A DNA stretch of 64,000 nucleotides from Hydrogenophaga sp. BPS33 (GTDB taxonomy: Bacteria > Pseudomonadota > Gammaproteobacteria > Burkholderiales > Burkholderiaceae_C): positions 1,488,001-1,552,000 of the forward strand of contig NZ_CP044549.1 of assembly GCF_009859475.1 (NCBI RefSeq), written 5' to 3'. This document shows, in pieces, positions 8,400 to 16,750 of this stretch (positions are counted from its first letter, which is position 1; each line of letters begins with the position of its first letter). The translations under genes were made by a program, and so were the position numbers. The notes under the pieces are model-generated. The model ran no database searches. It had not been told where the DNA came from and was given only the letters and a program-made list of their open reading frames with translations.

Positions 8400-9056
8400 T
8401 CAGACCGGCAGCTTCAGCAAGGCTTCATGCGCCTCACCGCTTTGGTAGCGCGCAAGGTAGGTCTGAAAATCCATGTCGATGCCGGACGGATTGCGCTTGA
8501 ATGCGGCCGAGTCGAAGTAGGCCTGCCATTCGTCAAATGTCGCGAAGTTGTTGCAACAGAGCTCGACGACGTTGCTGTCCGGATCGCGGTAGTAAAAGCT
8601 CGTGATCGGGCCGTGGTTGGCGCTGCGGTGTGGCAGCAAGCCGGCGTCGCGCAGAATCACCACGCGTTCCATCAAGTCGTCGAGACCGCCGTGTTTGAAC
8701 TGCATGTGGTTCAGGCCCGGATCCTTGCCGGGCACCGAGCCAATGCCGGGGATTTCGAACACGGCAAACAGCTGTCCGTAGGGTGTGGCAGCAGCCTCCT
8801 TATCCAGAATCATGAAAGACGACCGCACCCGGCTTGCATGCACTTGCTTGCCGCCGTCGCCATGTTGTCCATCGATGGAAACGTCGGGCTTGGGCTCGTT
8901 CTCGATCGACCATGGGCGGCCGAGGACGGCGCGGTACCAGTCCTTGATCGCTTGGTAGCGACCCGTTTGCAGCACGATTTCTGCAATGCGCAGCGAGGGC
9001 AGATGGGCGGTTGCTTTGGCGAGTTCAGAAAAATTGGAAGGGGGTGAATTTGACAT
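8400..9056 (-). CDS. VOC-superfamily protein (extradiol dioxygenase/glyoxalase-like)
   Basis: A 218-aa vicinal-oxygen-chelate protein and the first gene of the minus-strand operon. It has a first module IAEIVLQTGRYQAIKDWYRAVLG and a second half with GLNHMQFKHGGLDDLMER, ITSFYYRDPDSNVVELCCNN. The likely metal ligands are His in NHMQF and Glu in VELCC. The first-module position that is usually His (as in HVVLxT) is Glu here (AEIVLQT). That argues for caution in calling it an iron-dependent ring-cleavage dioxygenase. The acidic or long C-terminal tail (FDEWQAYFDSAAFKRNP) matches catechol-dioxygenase-like proteins of unknown substrate. Confidence 0.8.
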   Translation of the reverse strand: MSNSPPSNFSELAKATAHLPSLRIAEIVLQTGRYQAIKDWYRAVLGRPWSIENEPKPDVSIDGQHGDGGKQVHASRVRSSFMILDKEAAATPYGQLFAVFEIPGIGSVPGKDPGLNHMQFKHGGLDDLMERVVILRDAGLLPHRSANHGPITSFYYRDPDSNVVELCCNNFATFDEWQAYFDSAAFKRNPSGIDMDFQTYLARYQSGEAHEALLKLPV

Positions 9057-9102
9057 ACGTTGGGCTCCTGGTTCTTGCGCGTACTGTGACGTCTATATTT
9101 AC

Positions 9103-9138
9103 ATATGTCAACATTGTTGTATGTAAGTGTTGACATAT
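9103..9138. promoter_or_regulatory. perfect 11-bp inverted repeat, putative PadR operator
   Basis: ATATGTCAACA at 9103-9113 and its exact reverse complement TGTTGACATAT at 9128-9138 are separated by 14 bp, in the gap between the divergent VOC and monooxygenase genes. Each arm contains ATGT/ACAT elements, which PadR-type repressors commonly recognise, and a PadR gene closes the cluster. Each arm also carries TTGACA reading outward, so repressor binding would cover -35 boxes in both directions. Confidence 0.65.
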
Positions 9139-9158
9139 AAATGTCGCAGGCCTAGGAT
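9130..9158 (+). promoter_or_regulatory. sigma-70-type promoter of the monooxygenase gene
   Basis: TTGACA at 9130-9135 is followed after exactly 17 bp by TAGGAT at 9153-9158. The -35 box is the right arm of the 11-bp inverted repeat, so the promoter should be operator-controlled. The monooxygenase start lies 30 bp further on. Confidence 0.55.
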
Positions 9159-9187
9159 GACCACACAAGAGCCACGCAAGGAACAAC

Positions 9188-10837
9188 ATGAAGATGAAGG
9201 AAATACAGACCCAGGTGCTGATCATTGGCGCGGGCCCCGTGGGACTGGCGCTCGCCAACGAACTGGGCTACCAGGGCATACGCTGTGTGGTGGTCGAGCA
9301 AAGCAACGGTGAAGTGCTGTTTCCGGCGGGCGAAGGCATCTTCTCCCGGACGATGGAACACCTGCGGCGCTGGGGTTTTTCGGAGCGCGCCCGCCGCCAT
9401 TCGGGCTTGCCAGAGCGCTACGCCCTCAATGTCGGGTTCGCAACGTCGGTCACCGGCAAGCTGCTGGCCTTGTTCGAAGCACCTTCCAACGAAGACATGC
9501 CGAACATTCAGAACGATTCACCCGAAGGCATATTGATCAGCCCGAAGATGGTGTTTGACCCTTTGCTGCGCCAGGGTGCGGAAGCACGAGAAGGCGTGGA
9601 CCTGCGCTACCGCACCGAATGCACCGGCTTTGCGCAGACGCAGGAGGGTGTCACCGCGCAAATGAAGGACCTTGCAAGCGGCGAGAAATACGAGGTGCAC
9701 GCGTCATACATCGCGGCCTGCGACGGCGCGCGCAGCATGGTGCGCAAGCAGCTCGACATTCGGTACCAGGGCTCCTTTGGCGAGGGGCACAACTTCGCCG
9801 TGTGGTTCCGCGCGCCGCAACTTCGCGCCCTGCTGGAGCGGCAGTTCGGTTGTTCCTTGTTCCAGTTGCACACGGTCAACACGCCGCGCCGCCCGTACTT
9901 CACCGCTGTCGACGGAAGGGACCAATGGCGAATGTCGATGTATATCGAGAAGGGCGACGATCCAGATGCAGTGGCGGCCATCGAAGCGGCCATCGGTGTG
10001 CCGATGCCGATCGAGGTCGTGCGCGCGCAGCCCTGGGCTGGTCACCGCGTGGTGGCGGCGCGGTACCGGGAAGGTCGGGCATTTCTGTTGGGCGACGCAG
10101 CACACCTGCGCTGGCCCAAGGGCGGCTTCGGCGCGAACACAGGCATCGGCGACGCCGTGGACCTGGGCTGGAAGCTGGCCGCTACCCTCCAGGGCTGGGG
10201 AGGTCCGTCGCTGCTGGACAGCTACGAATTTGAACGCAGGCCTATCGCGATCCGCAACGTGAACGAAGCGTCGAACAACCGCACGCTGGATGGCGCCATC
10301 GCGCCTGATCCAGCCTTCGACGGCGAGGGCGCCGAGGCGGTGACGCTGCGCCGACATACCGAGAGCCGCATTCACGCCTTGCGTCTGCGCGAATTCCGTA
10401 CCCAGGGCGTTCAGCTCGGCTACCGATACCGCCAGTCGCCGTTGTGCGCGGTCGATGAAGCCCTCGAACCGCCGGACGATCACATGCTGTACCAGCCGTC
10501 GACTTGGCCGGGGGGACGGGCGCCGCATGCCTGGCTGGAGGATGGTCGCTCCACATTGGACCTCTTCGGTCGCGGGTTCGTCCTGCTGTGTCTTGCCGGC
10601 AAAGACGAAAATGGGTTGTTCAGGGACGCCGCTGCTGAGCGCGGCGTGCCATTGCGCGTGGAGACTTTTGCCATGGCTTCGCTGCACGCCTTGTACGAAA
10701 AATGCTATGTGCTCGTGCGTCCCGATGGGCATGTTGCCTGGCGCGGCGACGGATTGCCAGACGACCCTGGACACGTTCTTGACCTCGCGCGCGGTGCTGC
10801 GACTGTGCGGGCAAGGCAGCTAGCGGTTGCCGCCTGA
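9188..10837 (+). CDS. FAD-dependent aromatic monooxygenase (PheA/MhpA/TetX-like)
   Basis: A 549-aa class A flavoprotein hydroxylase. The FAD-binding Rossmann motif GAGPVGLALANELG is near residues 14-27. The second FAD motif region reads YIAACDGARSMVRKQL (DG motif), and GRAFLLGDAAHLRWPKGGFGANTGIGDAVDLGWKL holds the GD motif. The C-terminal extension has a thioredoxin-like fold pattern, as in phenol and 3-(3-hydroxyphenyl)propionate hydroxylases. It uses NAD(P)H and O2 to hydroxylate phenolic substrates. It is transcribed divergently from the VOC/FAH operon and converges on the padR gene. An MhpA-like length and layout are seen, but the substrate is not known. Confidence 0.9.
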   Translation: MKMKEIQTQVLIIGAGPVGLALANELGYQGIRCVVVEQSNGEVLFPAGEGIFSRTMEHLRRWGFSERARRHSGLPERYALNVGFATSVTGKLLALFEAPSNEDMPNIQNDSPEGILISPKMVFDPLLRQGAEAREGVDLRYRTECTGFAQTQEGVTAQMKDLASGEKYEVHASYIAACDGARSMVRKQLDIRYQGSFGEGHNFAVWFRAPQLRALLERQFGCSLFQLHTVNTPRRPYFTAVDGRDQWRMSMYIEKGDDPDAVAAIEAAIGVPMPIEVVRAQPWAGHRVVAARYREGRAFLLGDAAHLRWPKGGFGANTGIGDAVDLGWKLAATLQGWGGPSLLDSYEFERRPIAIRNVNEASNNRTLDGAIAPDPAFDGEGAEAVTLRRHTESRIHALRLREFRTQGVQLGYRYRQSPLCAVDEALEPPDDHMLYQPSTWPGGRAPHAWLEDGRSTLDLFGRGFVLLCLAGKDENGLFRDAAAERGVPLRVETFAMASLHALYEKCYVLVRPDGHVAWRGDGLPDDPGHVLDLARGAATVRARQLAVAA

Positions 10838-10855
10838 AACGCAGGAGGCGTCTCG

Positions 10856-11554
10856 CTATTTGCGGGCGCGTTTGCGGATGGCAGCTGCGGCGCGAAAGTC
10901 TTTCTGAATCGACTGGTACCACTCGATCATGTAGCGCCGGCTGTCCAGCGCATACCGAATGTTGGCGTAGATGCCCGAGTACTTGCTGGCGGGCGGCGGG
11001 GGAAACGCCTGCCCCGATCGTTGTTCGGCGTCGTTCATGTGGCCGTTGATCATTTCGATCTCGGCCTCGGTCATAGCAATCTGTTCATCGAGCACTGTTA
11101 GCGCTTCCGATGGTGGCAGCAACCACAAGGAATTGACCTTGGCGTTGAACTCGAGGCGGCGGGTCATGGGGGTGGGTGCGTTGCGCACCCAGTCTTGCAA
11201 CGCCGTCATGCCGGTGGCCGTGATGCTGTAGATCTTCTTGTTTGGTTTGCCTACTTGAGGCACGTCGCGAAATTGAACCAGGCCCTGGTCGGTGAGCGTT
11301 GCCAGCAGTGGATAAATCTGGCTGTGGCTCGCTTCCCAGATGTAGTTGCGCGGCGGACCCATGAACAGCGAAAGGTCATAGCCCGTCTCTTCTGCCTGCG
11401 CAAGGCGGCCCAGAATGACATACCCGATGGTGGGGATGCGAGAAGGTTCCTCTGACAGGTTCTTCGCTTGTCCCCTTATCGTCTTGGTGCGAACGGTGCC
11501 AGACGTTGCAGGCGCGGTGGTGGTCTTTCGAGCGGGGCGAGGGGACACAGGCAT
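10856..11554 (-). CDS. PadR-family transcriptional regulator
   Basis: A 232-aa regulator from the ATG at 11554; a TTG two codons upstream is also possible. After a basic, Thr-rich N-terminal tail of about 45 residues comes the PadR winged helix: YVILGRLAQAEETGYDLSLFMGPPRNYIWEASHSQIYPLLATLTDQGLV. A C-terminal coiled-coil region (LTVLDEQIAMTEAEIEMINGHMNDAEQR) would mediate dimerisation. PadR proteins repress phenolic-acid genes and release DNA on binding the phenolic. The inverted repeat at 9103-9138 is its best operator candidate. Confidence 0.88.
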   Translation of the reverse strand: MPVSPRPARKTTTAPATSGTVRTKTIRGQAKNLSEEPSRIPTIGYVILGRLAQAEETGYDLSLFMGPPRNYIWEASHSQIYPLLATLTDQGLVQFRDVPQVGKPNKKIYSITATGMTALQDWVRNAPTPMTRRLEFNAKVNSLWLLPPSEALTVLDEQIAMTEAEIEMINGHMNDAEQRSGQAFPPPPASKYSGIYANIRYALDSRRYMIEWYQSIQKDFRAAAAIRKRARK

Positions 11555-11771
11555 GGACAAATTGGATCACAGATTGCGTTGCCAGGCGCCGGGCTTGTGG
11601 TACCGGGCAGCACTGGTCTCGGCCATATCGCGGGCGATCCGCTTCCCATGCCCACCCCAACTGTGCCGAGCGAGCCATGAGGAGACCGATTTCCTAAGTT
11701 TTTCTGGCGGGGAAAGAGTGAACGTTTTTGATGAGACGCAAGCGTCAATTGCGAATCATGACTAAAAGCAA

Positions 11772-12018
11772 AGGCCGCACGGCATCCTCGACAACGCGGT
11801 GATTGAAAGCTTCTTCGGCACCCTGAAAGCCGAGTACGTCCATCTCGACAGGCCCGACAGCATTGATGCACTCGAAGCAGGCGTGCATGATTACGTCCAC
11901 TATTACAACCACGAGCGCATCAAGCTCGGGCTACAGGGGCTCAGTCCGGTGGAGTACCGATTGAGAAGCACCGCCTTGACGGCGGTATCGTGACCGTCCA
12001 ACTTCTGGGGGCAGTTCA
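11772..12018 (+). pseudogene. IS3-family transposase 3' fragment with right end
   Basis: The frame encodes only the C-terminal quarter of an IS3-type OrfB: GILDNAVIESFFGTLKAE carries the last catalytic Glu of the DDE triad, followed by HYYNHERIKLGLQGLSPVEYR and a stop at 11993. The terminal sequence TGAACTGCCCCCAGAAGTTGG (read on the minus strand) ends near 12018 and resembles an IS150-group inverted repeat. OrfA and the first DD residues are absent, so this is a dead remnant. Its 5' junction is near 11772. Confidence 0.75.
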
Positions 12019-12306
12019 ATTCCGGGGCGGTTCAGACGGGCATGAATCGCGGCACAGCAGATATCCAAGGCGGAAGCTGGAGTGCCGGAAGCGGGTCGAT
12101 GGCGGCTGTGAAGGCGATCGCCCGCAGGCTTGGCGTATCGCCGGAGCAGGGTCGGAAAGAGAGAACGTAGAGAGAACACGGCCAGAGCCGAGAGAAAGCC
12201 GTCTGAGAATCTCAACAGAGAGAAAGCGACTATCACGGAACCCGCATGAAACGGGGGTTCGCGCCAAAAAAAAGCCTCAGTGAAACTGAGGCTCCAGACA
12301 TGCTGG
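12019..12306. other. gene-free stretch between IS fragments
   Basis: No supported gene is seen. Short ORFs on both strands are Arg/Ser-rich and look like out-of-frame reading of GC-rich DNA. The only structured element is the terminator hairpin at 12266-12293. Confidence 0.4.
12266..12293 (-). terminator. rho-independent terminator (minus strand)
   Basis: The 9-bp stem AGCCTCAGT / ACTGAGGCT with a 3-nt loop (12273-12293) is followed, on the minus strand, by eight T residues (12273-12266). It would end transcription coming from the 293-bp repeat side, although no intact minus-strand gene immediately precedes it. It is probably a leftover of the original locus. Confidence 0.8.
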
Positions 12307-12599
12307 CGGTGGAGGAAGGCGTGAGCGCACTCGTCTCACCGACTTTTGAAGATGTCGATCCTCCAAGAATTGTGAAAAACGAAAGAATGAGCGTGAACTT
12401 GCGCTTTGCGGACAGCTTTCAAAAAGGCGCGCGCGCACGCGAATACCACTTGCGTGGAAATGCAGCATTTCTGCGGTATGAAATACTCCCTGCGGTGAGA
12501 CTGGATACTCGTAGAGGTTCATGGCTCTCCACCGAGAGATTAAATCCGTCACTGCATCGGGTCGCTGCGTGTGTGCGCGGGAGAACGACGTGTGGGAAG
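12307..12599. repeat. 293-bp direct repeat, copy 1
   Basis: This segment is base-for-base identical, by my reading, to 40376-40668, in the same orientation and 28,069 bp away. The flanks differ completely on both sides. Here it abuts the terminator region on the left and the left inverted repeat of the IS3-family element on the right. It encodes no recognised protein. Confidence 0.9.
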
Positions 12600-12637
12600 G
12601 GTAATCCCCCCGAATTCCACGGCTCCGAGAAGTAGAG

Positions 12638-13471
12638 CTATGCGGCCATGGCCAGCCGCTGTTTCGGGGTGATGCCGCCCAAGGCCATGTTTGGGCGCTC
12701 ATGGTTGTAGCGCCACATCCACTGCGTGGCGTACTCGCGAACCTCGTCGAGGTCGCTCCAATGGTACTGGGACAGCCACTCGTAGCGCACCGTTCTGTTG
12801 AAGCGCTCGACGTAGGCATTCTGTTGGGGCTTGCCCGGCTGGATGTGCTCGATATGAATGCCTCTGGCACTGGCCCAGTTCAGCAACGTGGCACTGATGT
12901 ACTCCGGCCCGTTGTCACAGCGAATCACGTTGGGCCTGCCGCGCCAAGCCATGATCTGCGCCAGGGTGCGGATCACACGCTGCGAGGGCAGCGAGAAGTC
13001 CACCTCCATGCCCAGGGCCTCGCGATTGAAGTCGTCGATCACGTTGAGCAGCCGGATGCTGCGACCGTCCTCCAGTTGGTCGTGCATGAAGTCCATCGAC
13101 CAGACCTCGTTGCTGTGCTTGGGCACCGTCAGAGGCTCGGGCTTCTCGCGCACCAGGCGCTTGCGCGGCTTGATGCGAAGGTTGAGCTCCAGCTCCCGGT
13201 AAACCCGATACACGCGCTTGTGGTTCCAGGGCAAGCCGCGCACGTTGCGCAGGTGCAGGAAGCACAGGCCAAAGCCCCAGTTGCGGTTGTTGTCGGTCAA
13301 GCGCAGCAGCCATTGGGCGATCTCGTCGTCCTCAAGGCCGCGACGGGCCTCGTAGCGGTAGCAGGCCTGGCTGATCTGGAATGCCTGACAAGCAGCCCTG
13401 ATCGACAGCCCGCGCTGGCGCACAGCTTGTTGTGCCATCTCGCGTCGGCGAGATGGCTTCACCACTTTTTT
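12638..13471 (-). CDS. IS3-family transposase OrfB (DDE integrase core)
   Basis: The frame carries an HTH_21-like segment ([19 protein letters not shown]) and a complete rve integrase core: [16 protein letters not shown] (first Asp), [12 protein letters not shown] (second Asp), and [18 protein letters not shown] (Glu). It ends [15 protein letters not shown]. It has no strong start of its own and is expected to be made as an OrfA-OrfB fusion by -1 slippage at the A6G run (minus strand, 13471-13465). All catalytic residues are present and no internal stop was found, so the element may be active. Confidence 0.88.
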   Translation of the reverse strand, partial: KKVVKPSRRREMAQQAVRQRGLSIRAACQAFQISQACYRYEARRGLEDDEIAQWLLRLTDNNRNWGFGLCFLHLRNVRGLPWNHKRVYRVYRELELNLRIKPRKRLVREKPEPLTVPKHSNEVWSMDFMHDQLEDGRSIRLLNVIDDFNREALGMEVDFSLPSQRVIRTLAQIMAWRGRPNVIRCDNGPEYISATLLNWASARGIHIEHIQPGKPQQNAYVERFNRTVRYEWLSQYHWSDLDEVREYATQWMWRYNHERPNMALGGITPKQRLAMAA

Positions 13472-13725
13472 GCGAGTGCCTCCGCCACGACCTCGGCTTT
13501 GAGCTTCTCCTCGACATACATCTTGCGCAGCCGCGCGTTCTCCGCCTCCAGCTCCTTCATGCGCGCCATCAGTGAGGCATCCATGCCGCCGAACTTGGCC
13601 CGCCACTTGTAGAACGTCGCCGAGCTGATCCCCAGCTCTCGGCAAAGCTCAGGCACCGTTAGCCCCGCCTCCGCCCGCTTGAGTGCGTCGATGATCTGGC
13701 TGTCGGTAAATCGCGATTTCTTCAT
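13459..13725 (-). CDS. IS3-family transposase OrfA (HTH)
   Basis: An 88-aa protein with the HTH_Tnp_1 pattern [20 protein letters not shown] and [18 protein letters not shown], then a leucine-zipper-like helix [23 protein letters not shown]. It overlaps OrfB around the slippery A6G sequence. It binds the IS ends and starts the frameshifted transposase. Intact. Confidence 0.9.
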   Translation of the reverse strand: MKKSRFTDSQIIDALKRAEAGLTVPELCRELGISSATFYKWRAKFGGMDASLMARMKELEAENARLRKMYVEEKLKAEVVAEALAKKW

Positions 13726-13787
13726 GGTAGAGATTCTCCTGTCAGAGTCTCTACTTCTCAGCTCAATGGTTTTGCGGGGGGATTACC

Positions 13788-14135
13788 TTCGAGCCTACGA
13801 TCCTCACGAACGTGCCGCCTGAGGCCATCGTGGCGAGAGAGGAAACCTTCGGCCCGCTCGCCCCTCTGTTCCGGTTCAGCGACGAGGCCGAAGTAGTGGA
13901 GCGCGCCAACGACACCGAATACGGCCTCGCCGCGTACTTCTACTCCCGTGACCTCGCTCGTGTCTTTCGGGTGGCAGAAGCCCTGGAGTATGGGATGGTG
14001 GGCATCAACTCCGGCGCGATCTCCACCGAAATGGCACCATTCGGTGGCATGAAAGCCTCGGGTCTCGGTCGCGAAGGTTCTAAGTACGGCATCGAGGAGT
14101 ACCTCGAGATTAAGTACCTGAATCTCGGCCTTTGA
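13788..14135 (+). pseudogene. 3' fragment of an NAD(P)-dependent succinate-semialdehyde dehydrogenase (gabD-like)
   Basis: The frame begins abruptly at the IS right end with FEPTILTNVPPEAIVAREETFGPLAPLF and continues through GLAAYFYSRDL, EYGMVGINSGAIS and PFGGMKASGLGREGSKYGIEEYLEIKYLNLGL to a normal stop. This is the last 115 or so residues of a GabD-type aldehyde dehydrogenase. The catalytic Cys and the NAD domain are missing. IS elements flank it on both sides, so the rest was lost through IS activity. Confidence 0.85.
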
Positions 14136-14231
14136 GTTCCGTTATTTTTCCATGTCAAGCAGCAGCATTGACCTGCCCCCCCACCAGCCGTACCAGGCTG
14201 AAGTTAGTGAAGTCCGTCAACCACCAGGAGA

Positions 14232-14507
14232 ATGACGGATATGAAGAAGAGCAGATTCACCGAGGAACAAATCATCGGCTTCCTCAAGCAGGCCGAGGCC
14301 GGCATGCCGATCAAGGAGCTGTGCCGCAACGGCGGATTCAGCGATGCCACTTTCTACAAGTGGTGCGCCAAGTTCGGCGGCATGCAGGTCTCGGAGGCAC
14401 AGCGACTGCGTGAGCTCGAATCCGAGAACGCCAAGCTCAAGCGGCTGCTGGCTGAGGCGCACCTGGACATGCATGCGCTCAAGAGCGTTCTGGGGGTAAA
14501 GCGCTAG
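14232..14507 (+). CDS. IS407-like transposase OrfA
   Basis: A 91-aa (88-aa from the ATG at 14241) HTH protein: KKSRFTEEQIIGFLKQAEAG, GFSDATFYKWCAKFGGM, then a heptad-rich helix LRELESENAKLKRLLAEAHLDMHALKSVL ending GVKR. It is intact and followed by the OrfB frame. Confidence 0.9.
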   Translation: MTDMKKSRFTEEQIIGFLKQAEAGMPIKELCRNGGFSDATFYKWCAKFGGMQVSEAQRLRELESENAKLKRLLAEAHLDMHALKSVLGVKR

Positions 14508-14539
14508 CCCCACAGGCCAGACGCGAGGCGGCTGGGCGC

Positions 14540-15375
14540 ATGGTGAGTGAGCACCATTTGTCCGAACGCCACGCGTGCCGTCTTGTGGGGCTATCCCGCG
14601 ACAGCTACCGCCATCCACCCATGGCGGACCAGGCCACGCTGGATCTGCACGAGAAGATCGTGGAGATCGCGCACGTGCGTCGCCGCTTTGGCACCGGCGC
14701 ATCCACGACCTGTTGCGCCCGCAGTTTCCCGGCATCAATCACAAGCGTGTGTACCGCCTTTACCGGCAAGCCAACCTGGCCGTGCGCCGGCGCAAGAAGA
14801 GCAAACGCCCCATCAACGAGCGCGTGCCGCTGCAGCTGGCACGCACGGTCAACGAGGTGTGGAGCATGGATTTTGTGAGCGACAGCCTCTCGGGTGGACG
14901 GCGCTTGAAGTACCTCACGGTGGCCGATGACTTCAGCCACGAGAGCGTGGACATCGTGGTGGACTTCGGTATCTCGGGCCAATACGTCACACGCGTCCTG
15001 GACCGCGCTGCGCTGTTTCGCGGGTATCCGAAGGCTGTGCGAACGGACAACGGACCGGAGTTCACCAGCCGGGCATTCATGGCCTGGGCGCAAGCGCATG
15101 GCATTCGCCACATCCTGATCCAGCCGGGGCGCCCGATGCAGAACGGCTACATCGAGAGCTTCAACGGCAAGTTCCGTGACGAGCACCTCAACGAGTGCTG
15201 GTTCCAGACCCTGCATCAGGCCAGGATGGCCGTGGCGCTCTGGCGAACGGACTACAACGAGGTCAGGCCGCACAGCAGCTTGGGACGCATGCCACCGGCT
15301 CGCTTCGCCGAGCTACATCGCCAGCGCGCTGACGATGCAGCTCGATCCCCATCAACTCACCACCCCATCGATTAA
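14540..15375 (+). pseudogene. IS407-like transposase OrfB, frameshifted
   Basis: The first part (MVSEHHLSERHACRLVGLSRDSYRHPP to RRRFG) is in one frame and the rest (RRIHDLLRPQFPGINHKRVYRLYRQ onward) in another. The break is near 14691, where GGCACCGG replaces the expected GGCTACCGG (Tyr codon), i.e. one base is missing. Downstream the DDE core is otherwise complete: VWSMDFVSDSL, VRTDNGPEFTSRAF, NGYIESFNGKFRDEHLNE. Programmed frameshifting is not expected at this place, so I call it inactivated, barring a sequencing error. Confidence 0.8.
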
Positions 15376-15428
15376 CCTTCAACCCCGGACTTCCACTTTT
15401 GATTGGTACGTCTACAGGGGGCAGGTCA

Positions 15429-15750
15429 GACGCAGGTGATTTCTGGTTGTTGGCCTACAGCTGCCCTGCGGAGGATTGACCGAGCAGTTTGACGGCACGG
15501 CAGTGCACGCAGTTGATCCGGCGTTCTTGCATCCGCATGCATCGCTGATGACGGCCTCTTAAACACGTGTTGCGTCCAGCTCCCTAGATTGCGAAGGTTC
15601 TTGAGCGCAGCCACAGGCGCTTTACATCGGCTCGGAAGCGGCCTTGGCCTTTCTGTACGCCGTGGATACGCTGAACGCGCCTTCTAGTGGGTTTGGGCGA
15701 GCGCGGTGGTCTGCGTGTGAACCTGTTCTGCCGAAGGAGCAGTTGTCACG
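15429..15750. other. gene-free stretch
   Basis: About 320 bp between the IS407-like element and the flavin reductase gene. Nothing recognisable was found: no long ORF, no RNA fold that stood out, no repeat. Confidence 0.4.
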
Positions 15751-16389
15751 TTACCCCTCCTTTTCTTTCCTCTCCCACTCTTCAACACCAAGCTGCTTCA
15801 TTTTGAAGCGCTCGCGCGTGTGCGTATACCAGCCAGGACTCTCCATGCGGCCCAACAAGTCGAGCTTGCTGGGATCCAAATAGCATTTTTCTGCATTCAC
15901 TACGGCTTCGTCTTTGATGTGGACCGCAACGACATGCGCCACAAGTATGACGCCCGTGGTATCTACGGGAATCACTTGGTTGAGTCGGCACTCAAGAGCG
16001 ACTGGACTGCGTTCAATGCGTGGAGGTCGAACCTTTGTAGACGACGTAGTTGCCAATCCTGCCACTTCGAGCTCGTTTACGGTTCGAGGAAACGGGACTG
16101 CCGTAGTGTTCATCTCCTCTGCCAGGTCGGAGGGTACCAAGTTGACTACAAACTCGCGACTCGCTTTTATGTTCGCGTAGCTATCTTTCGGTTCGCCACG
16201 CTGAAGCCCCATGCCTATACAAATTACAGGGGGAAATCCAGAGAAGAAGTTGAAGAACGAGTAGGGCGCAGCGTTCGGTCGGCCACTGTCATCGCAAGTG
16301 ACGACCCACGCGATAGGGCGAGGAACGATGCTCGATGCAAGCAGTTTGTAGCTAAGTTTCTGGTCCAACTTATCGATGTCGAAGTACAT
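15751..16389 (-). CDS. flavin reductase-like FMN-binding protein (DIM6/NTAB family)
   Basis: A 212-aa protein from the ATG at 16389 (MYFDIDKLDQKLSYKLLASS); the longer ORF start adds 30 residues without homology. The family pattern is strong: IVPRPIAWVVTCDDSGRPNAAPYSFFNFFSGFPPVI, DSYANIKASREFVVNLV, and LLGRMESPGWYTHTRERFKM. Members bind FMN and act as flavin reductases or as small FMN oxidoreductases and esterase-like proteins in aromatic catabolism. It diverges from the SDR/acyl-CoA dehydrogenase operon, sharing a 361-bp promoter region, so it probably belongs to the same pathway. Confidence 0.88.
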   Translation of the reverse strand: MYFDIDKLDQKLSYKLLASSIVPRPIAWVVTCDDSGRPNAAPYSFFNFFSGFPPVICIGMGLQRGEPKDSYANIKASREFVVNLVPSDLAEEMNTTAVPFPRTVNELEVAGLATTSSTKVRPPRIERSPVALECRLNQVIPVDTTGVILVAHVVAVHIKDEAVVNAEKCYLDPSKLDLLGRMESPGWYTHTRERFKMKQLGVEEWERKEKEG

Positions 16390-16750
16390 ACGAAATCCGG
16401 TGACTTGTGGAAGTAAAAAGTGCCGACAGCTACTTTGCGCAGCGTGCTGACCAAGACATTCGACTGGTTCTAGCGCCATCCTTATCGTGCCTTGAACGTG
16501 TACTGGAGAGGTTTCCTTGCCGTTTGAGCGCGGATTGGATGGGATTTCTCACCCTGTTGAGGCGTGTCGACGCGCACTGATCATGACGCCGCTTTACCCG
16601 GCCAACCATCTCGCTTGAGTGCCAAGACTATACTACGACGGGTTGTAGACAACAACGAAGTGTCGTACATTATCATCACGTGATTGGTCGCATTGGCAAT
16701 GCTTGACGGCATTGCAGGCCCTGATCGATACAACCAAAGCGAGGACAAGC
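16390..16750. promoter_or_regulatory. divergent promoter region with IclR-type motif candidates
   Basis: The 361-bp gap separates the flavin reductase gene and the SDR operon. At 16633-16648, CTACGACGGGTTGTAG is an imperfect palindrome. TACGAC (16634-16639) and GTCGTA (16662-16667) form a wider pair. GTAGACAACAACG at 16645-16657 recurs exactly at 24864-24876, before the Bug/racemase-like operon. This shared sequence is the main reason to treat the gap as a regulated promoter. Confidence 0.5.

Larger units (their letters stand above)
12600..13787 (-). mobile_element. IS3-family insertion sequence, apparently complete
   Basis: The 1,188-bp element is bounded by 13-bp perfect inverted repeats GGTAATCCCCCCG (12600-12612) and CGGGGGGATTACC (13775-13787), with further matches inside (GAGAAGTAGAG). 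It carries overlapping orfA and orfB on the minus strand. No flanking target duplication is visible: the left flank is the 293-bp repeat and the right flank is a gabD-like fragment, which suggests that recombination removed one original neighbour. Confidence 0.88.
14169..15428 (+). mobile_element. IS3-family (IS407-like) insertion sequence, transposase frameshifted
   Basis: The left end starts TGACCTGCCCCCC (14169) and the right end finishes GGGGGCAGGTCA (15428), an IS407-type inverted repeat pair. The internal arrangement orfA then orfB on the plus strand and the 1,260-bp length fit the group. No obvious 4-bp target duplication flanks it. A single-base loss in orfB makes it unlikely to transpose by itself. 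Confidence 0.85.

Noticed and set aside
12307..12599. Possible tRNA gene at the end of the 293-bp repeat (CTCCACCGCCA-like end on the minus strand)
   Set aside because: I could not draw anticodon or T arms around it; no GTTCGAATC-type T loop is present.
12277..12870. A minus-strand ORF that includes the 293-bp repeat and might encode a conserved protein
   Set aside because: The frame runs through the IS3 transposase in the wrong phase, and the repeat-encoded part (about 70 residues) shows no family pattern. It is shared with 40.4 kb only because the DNA is repeated.
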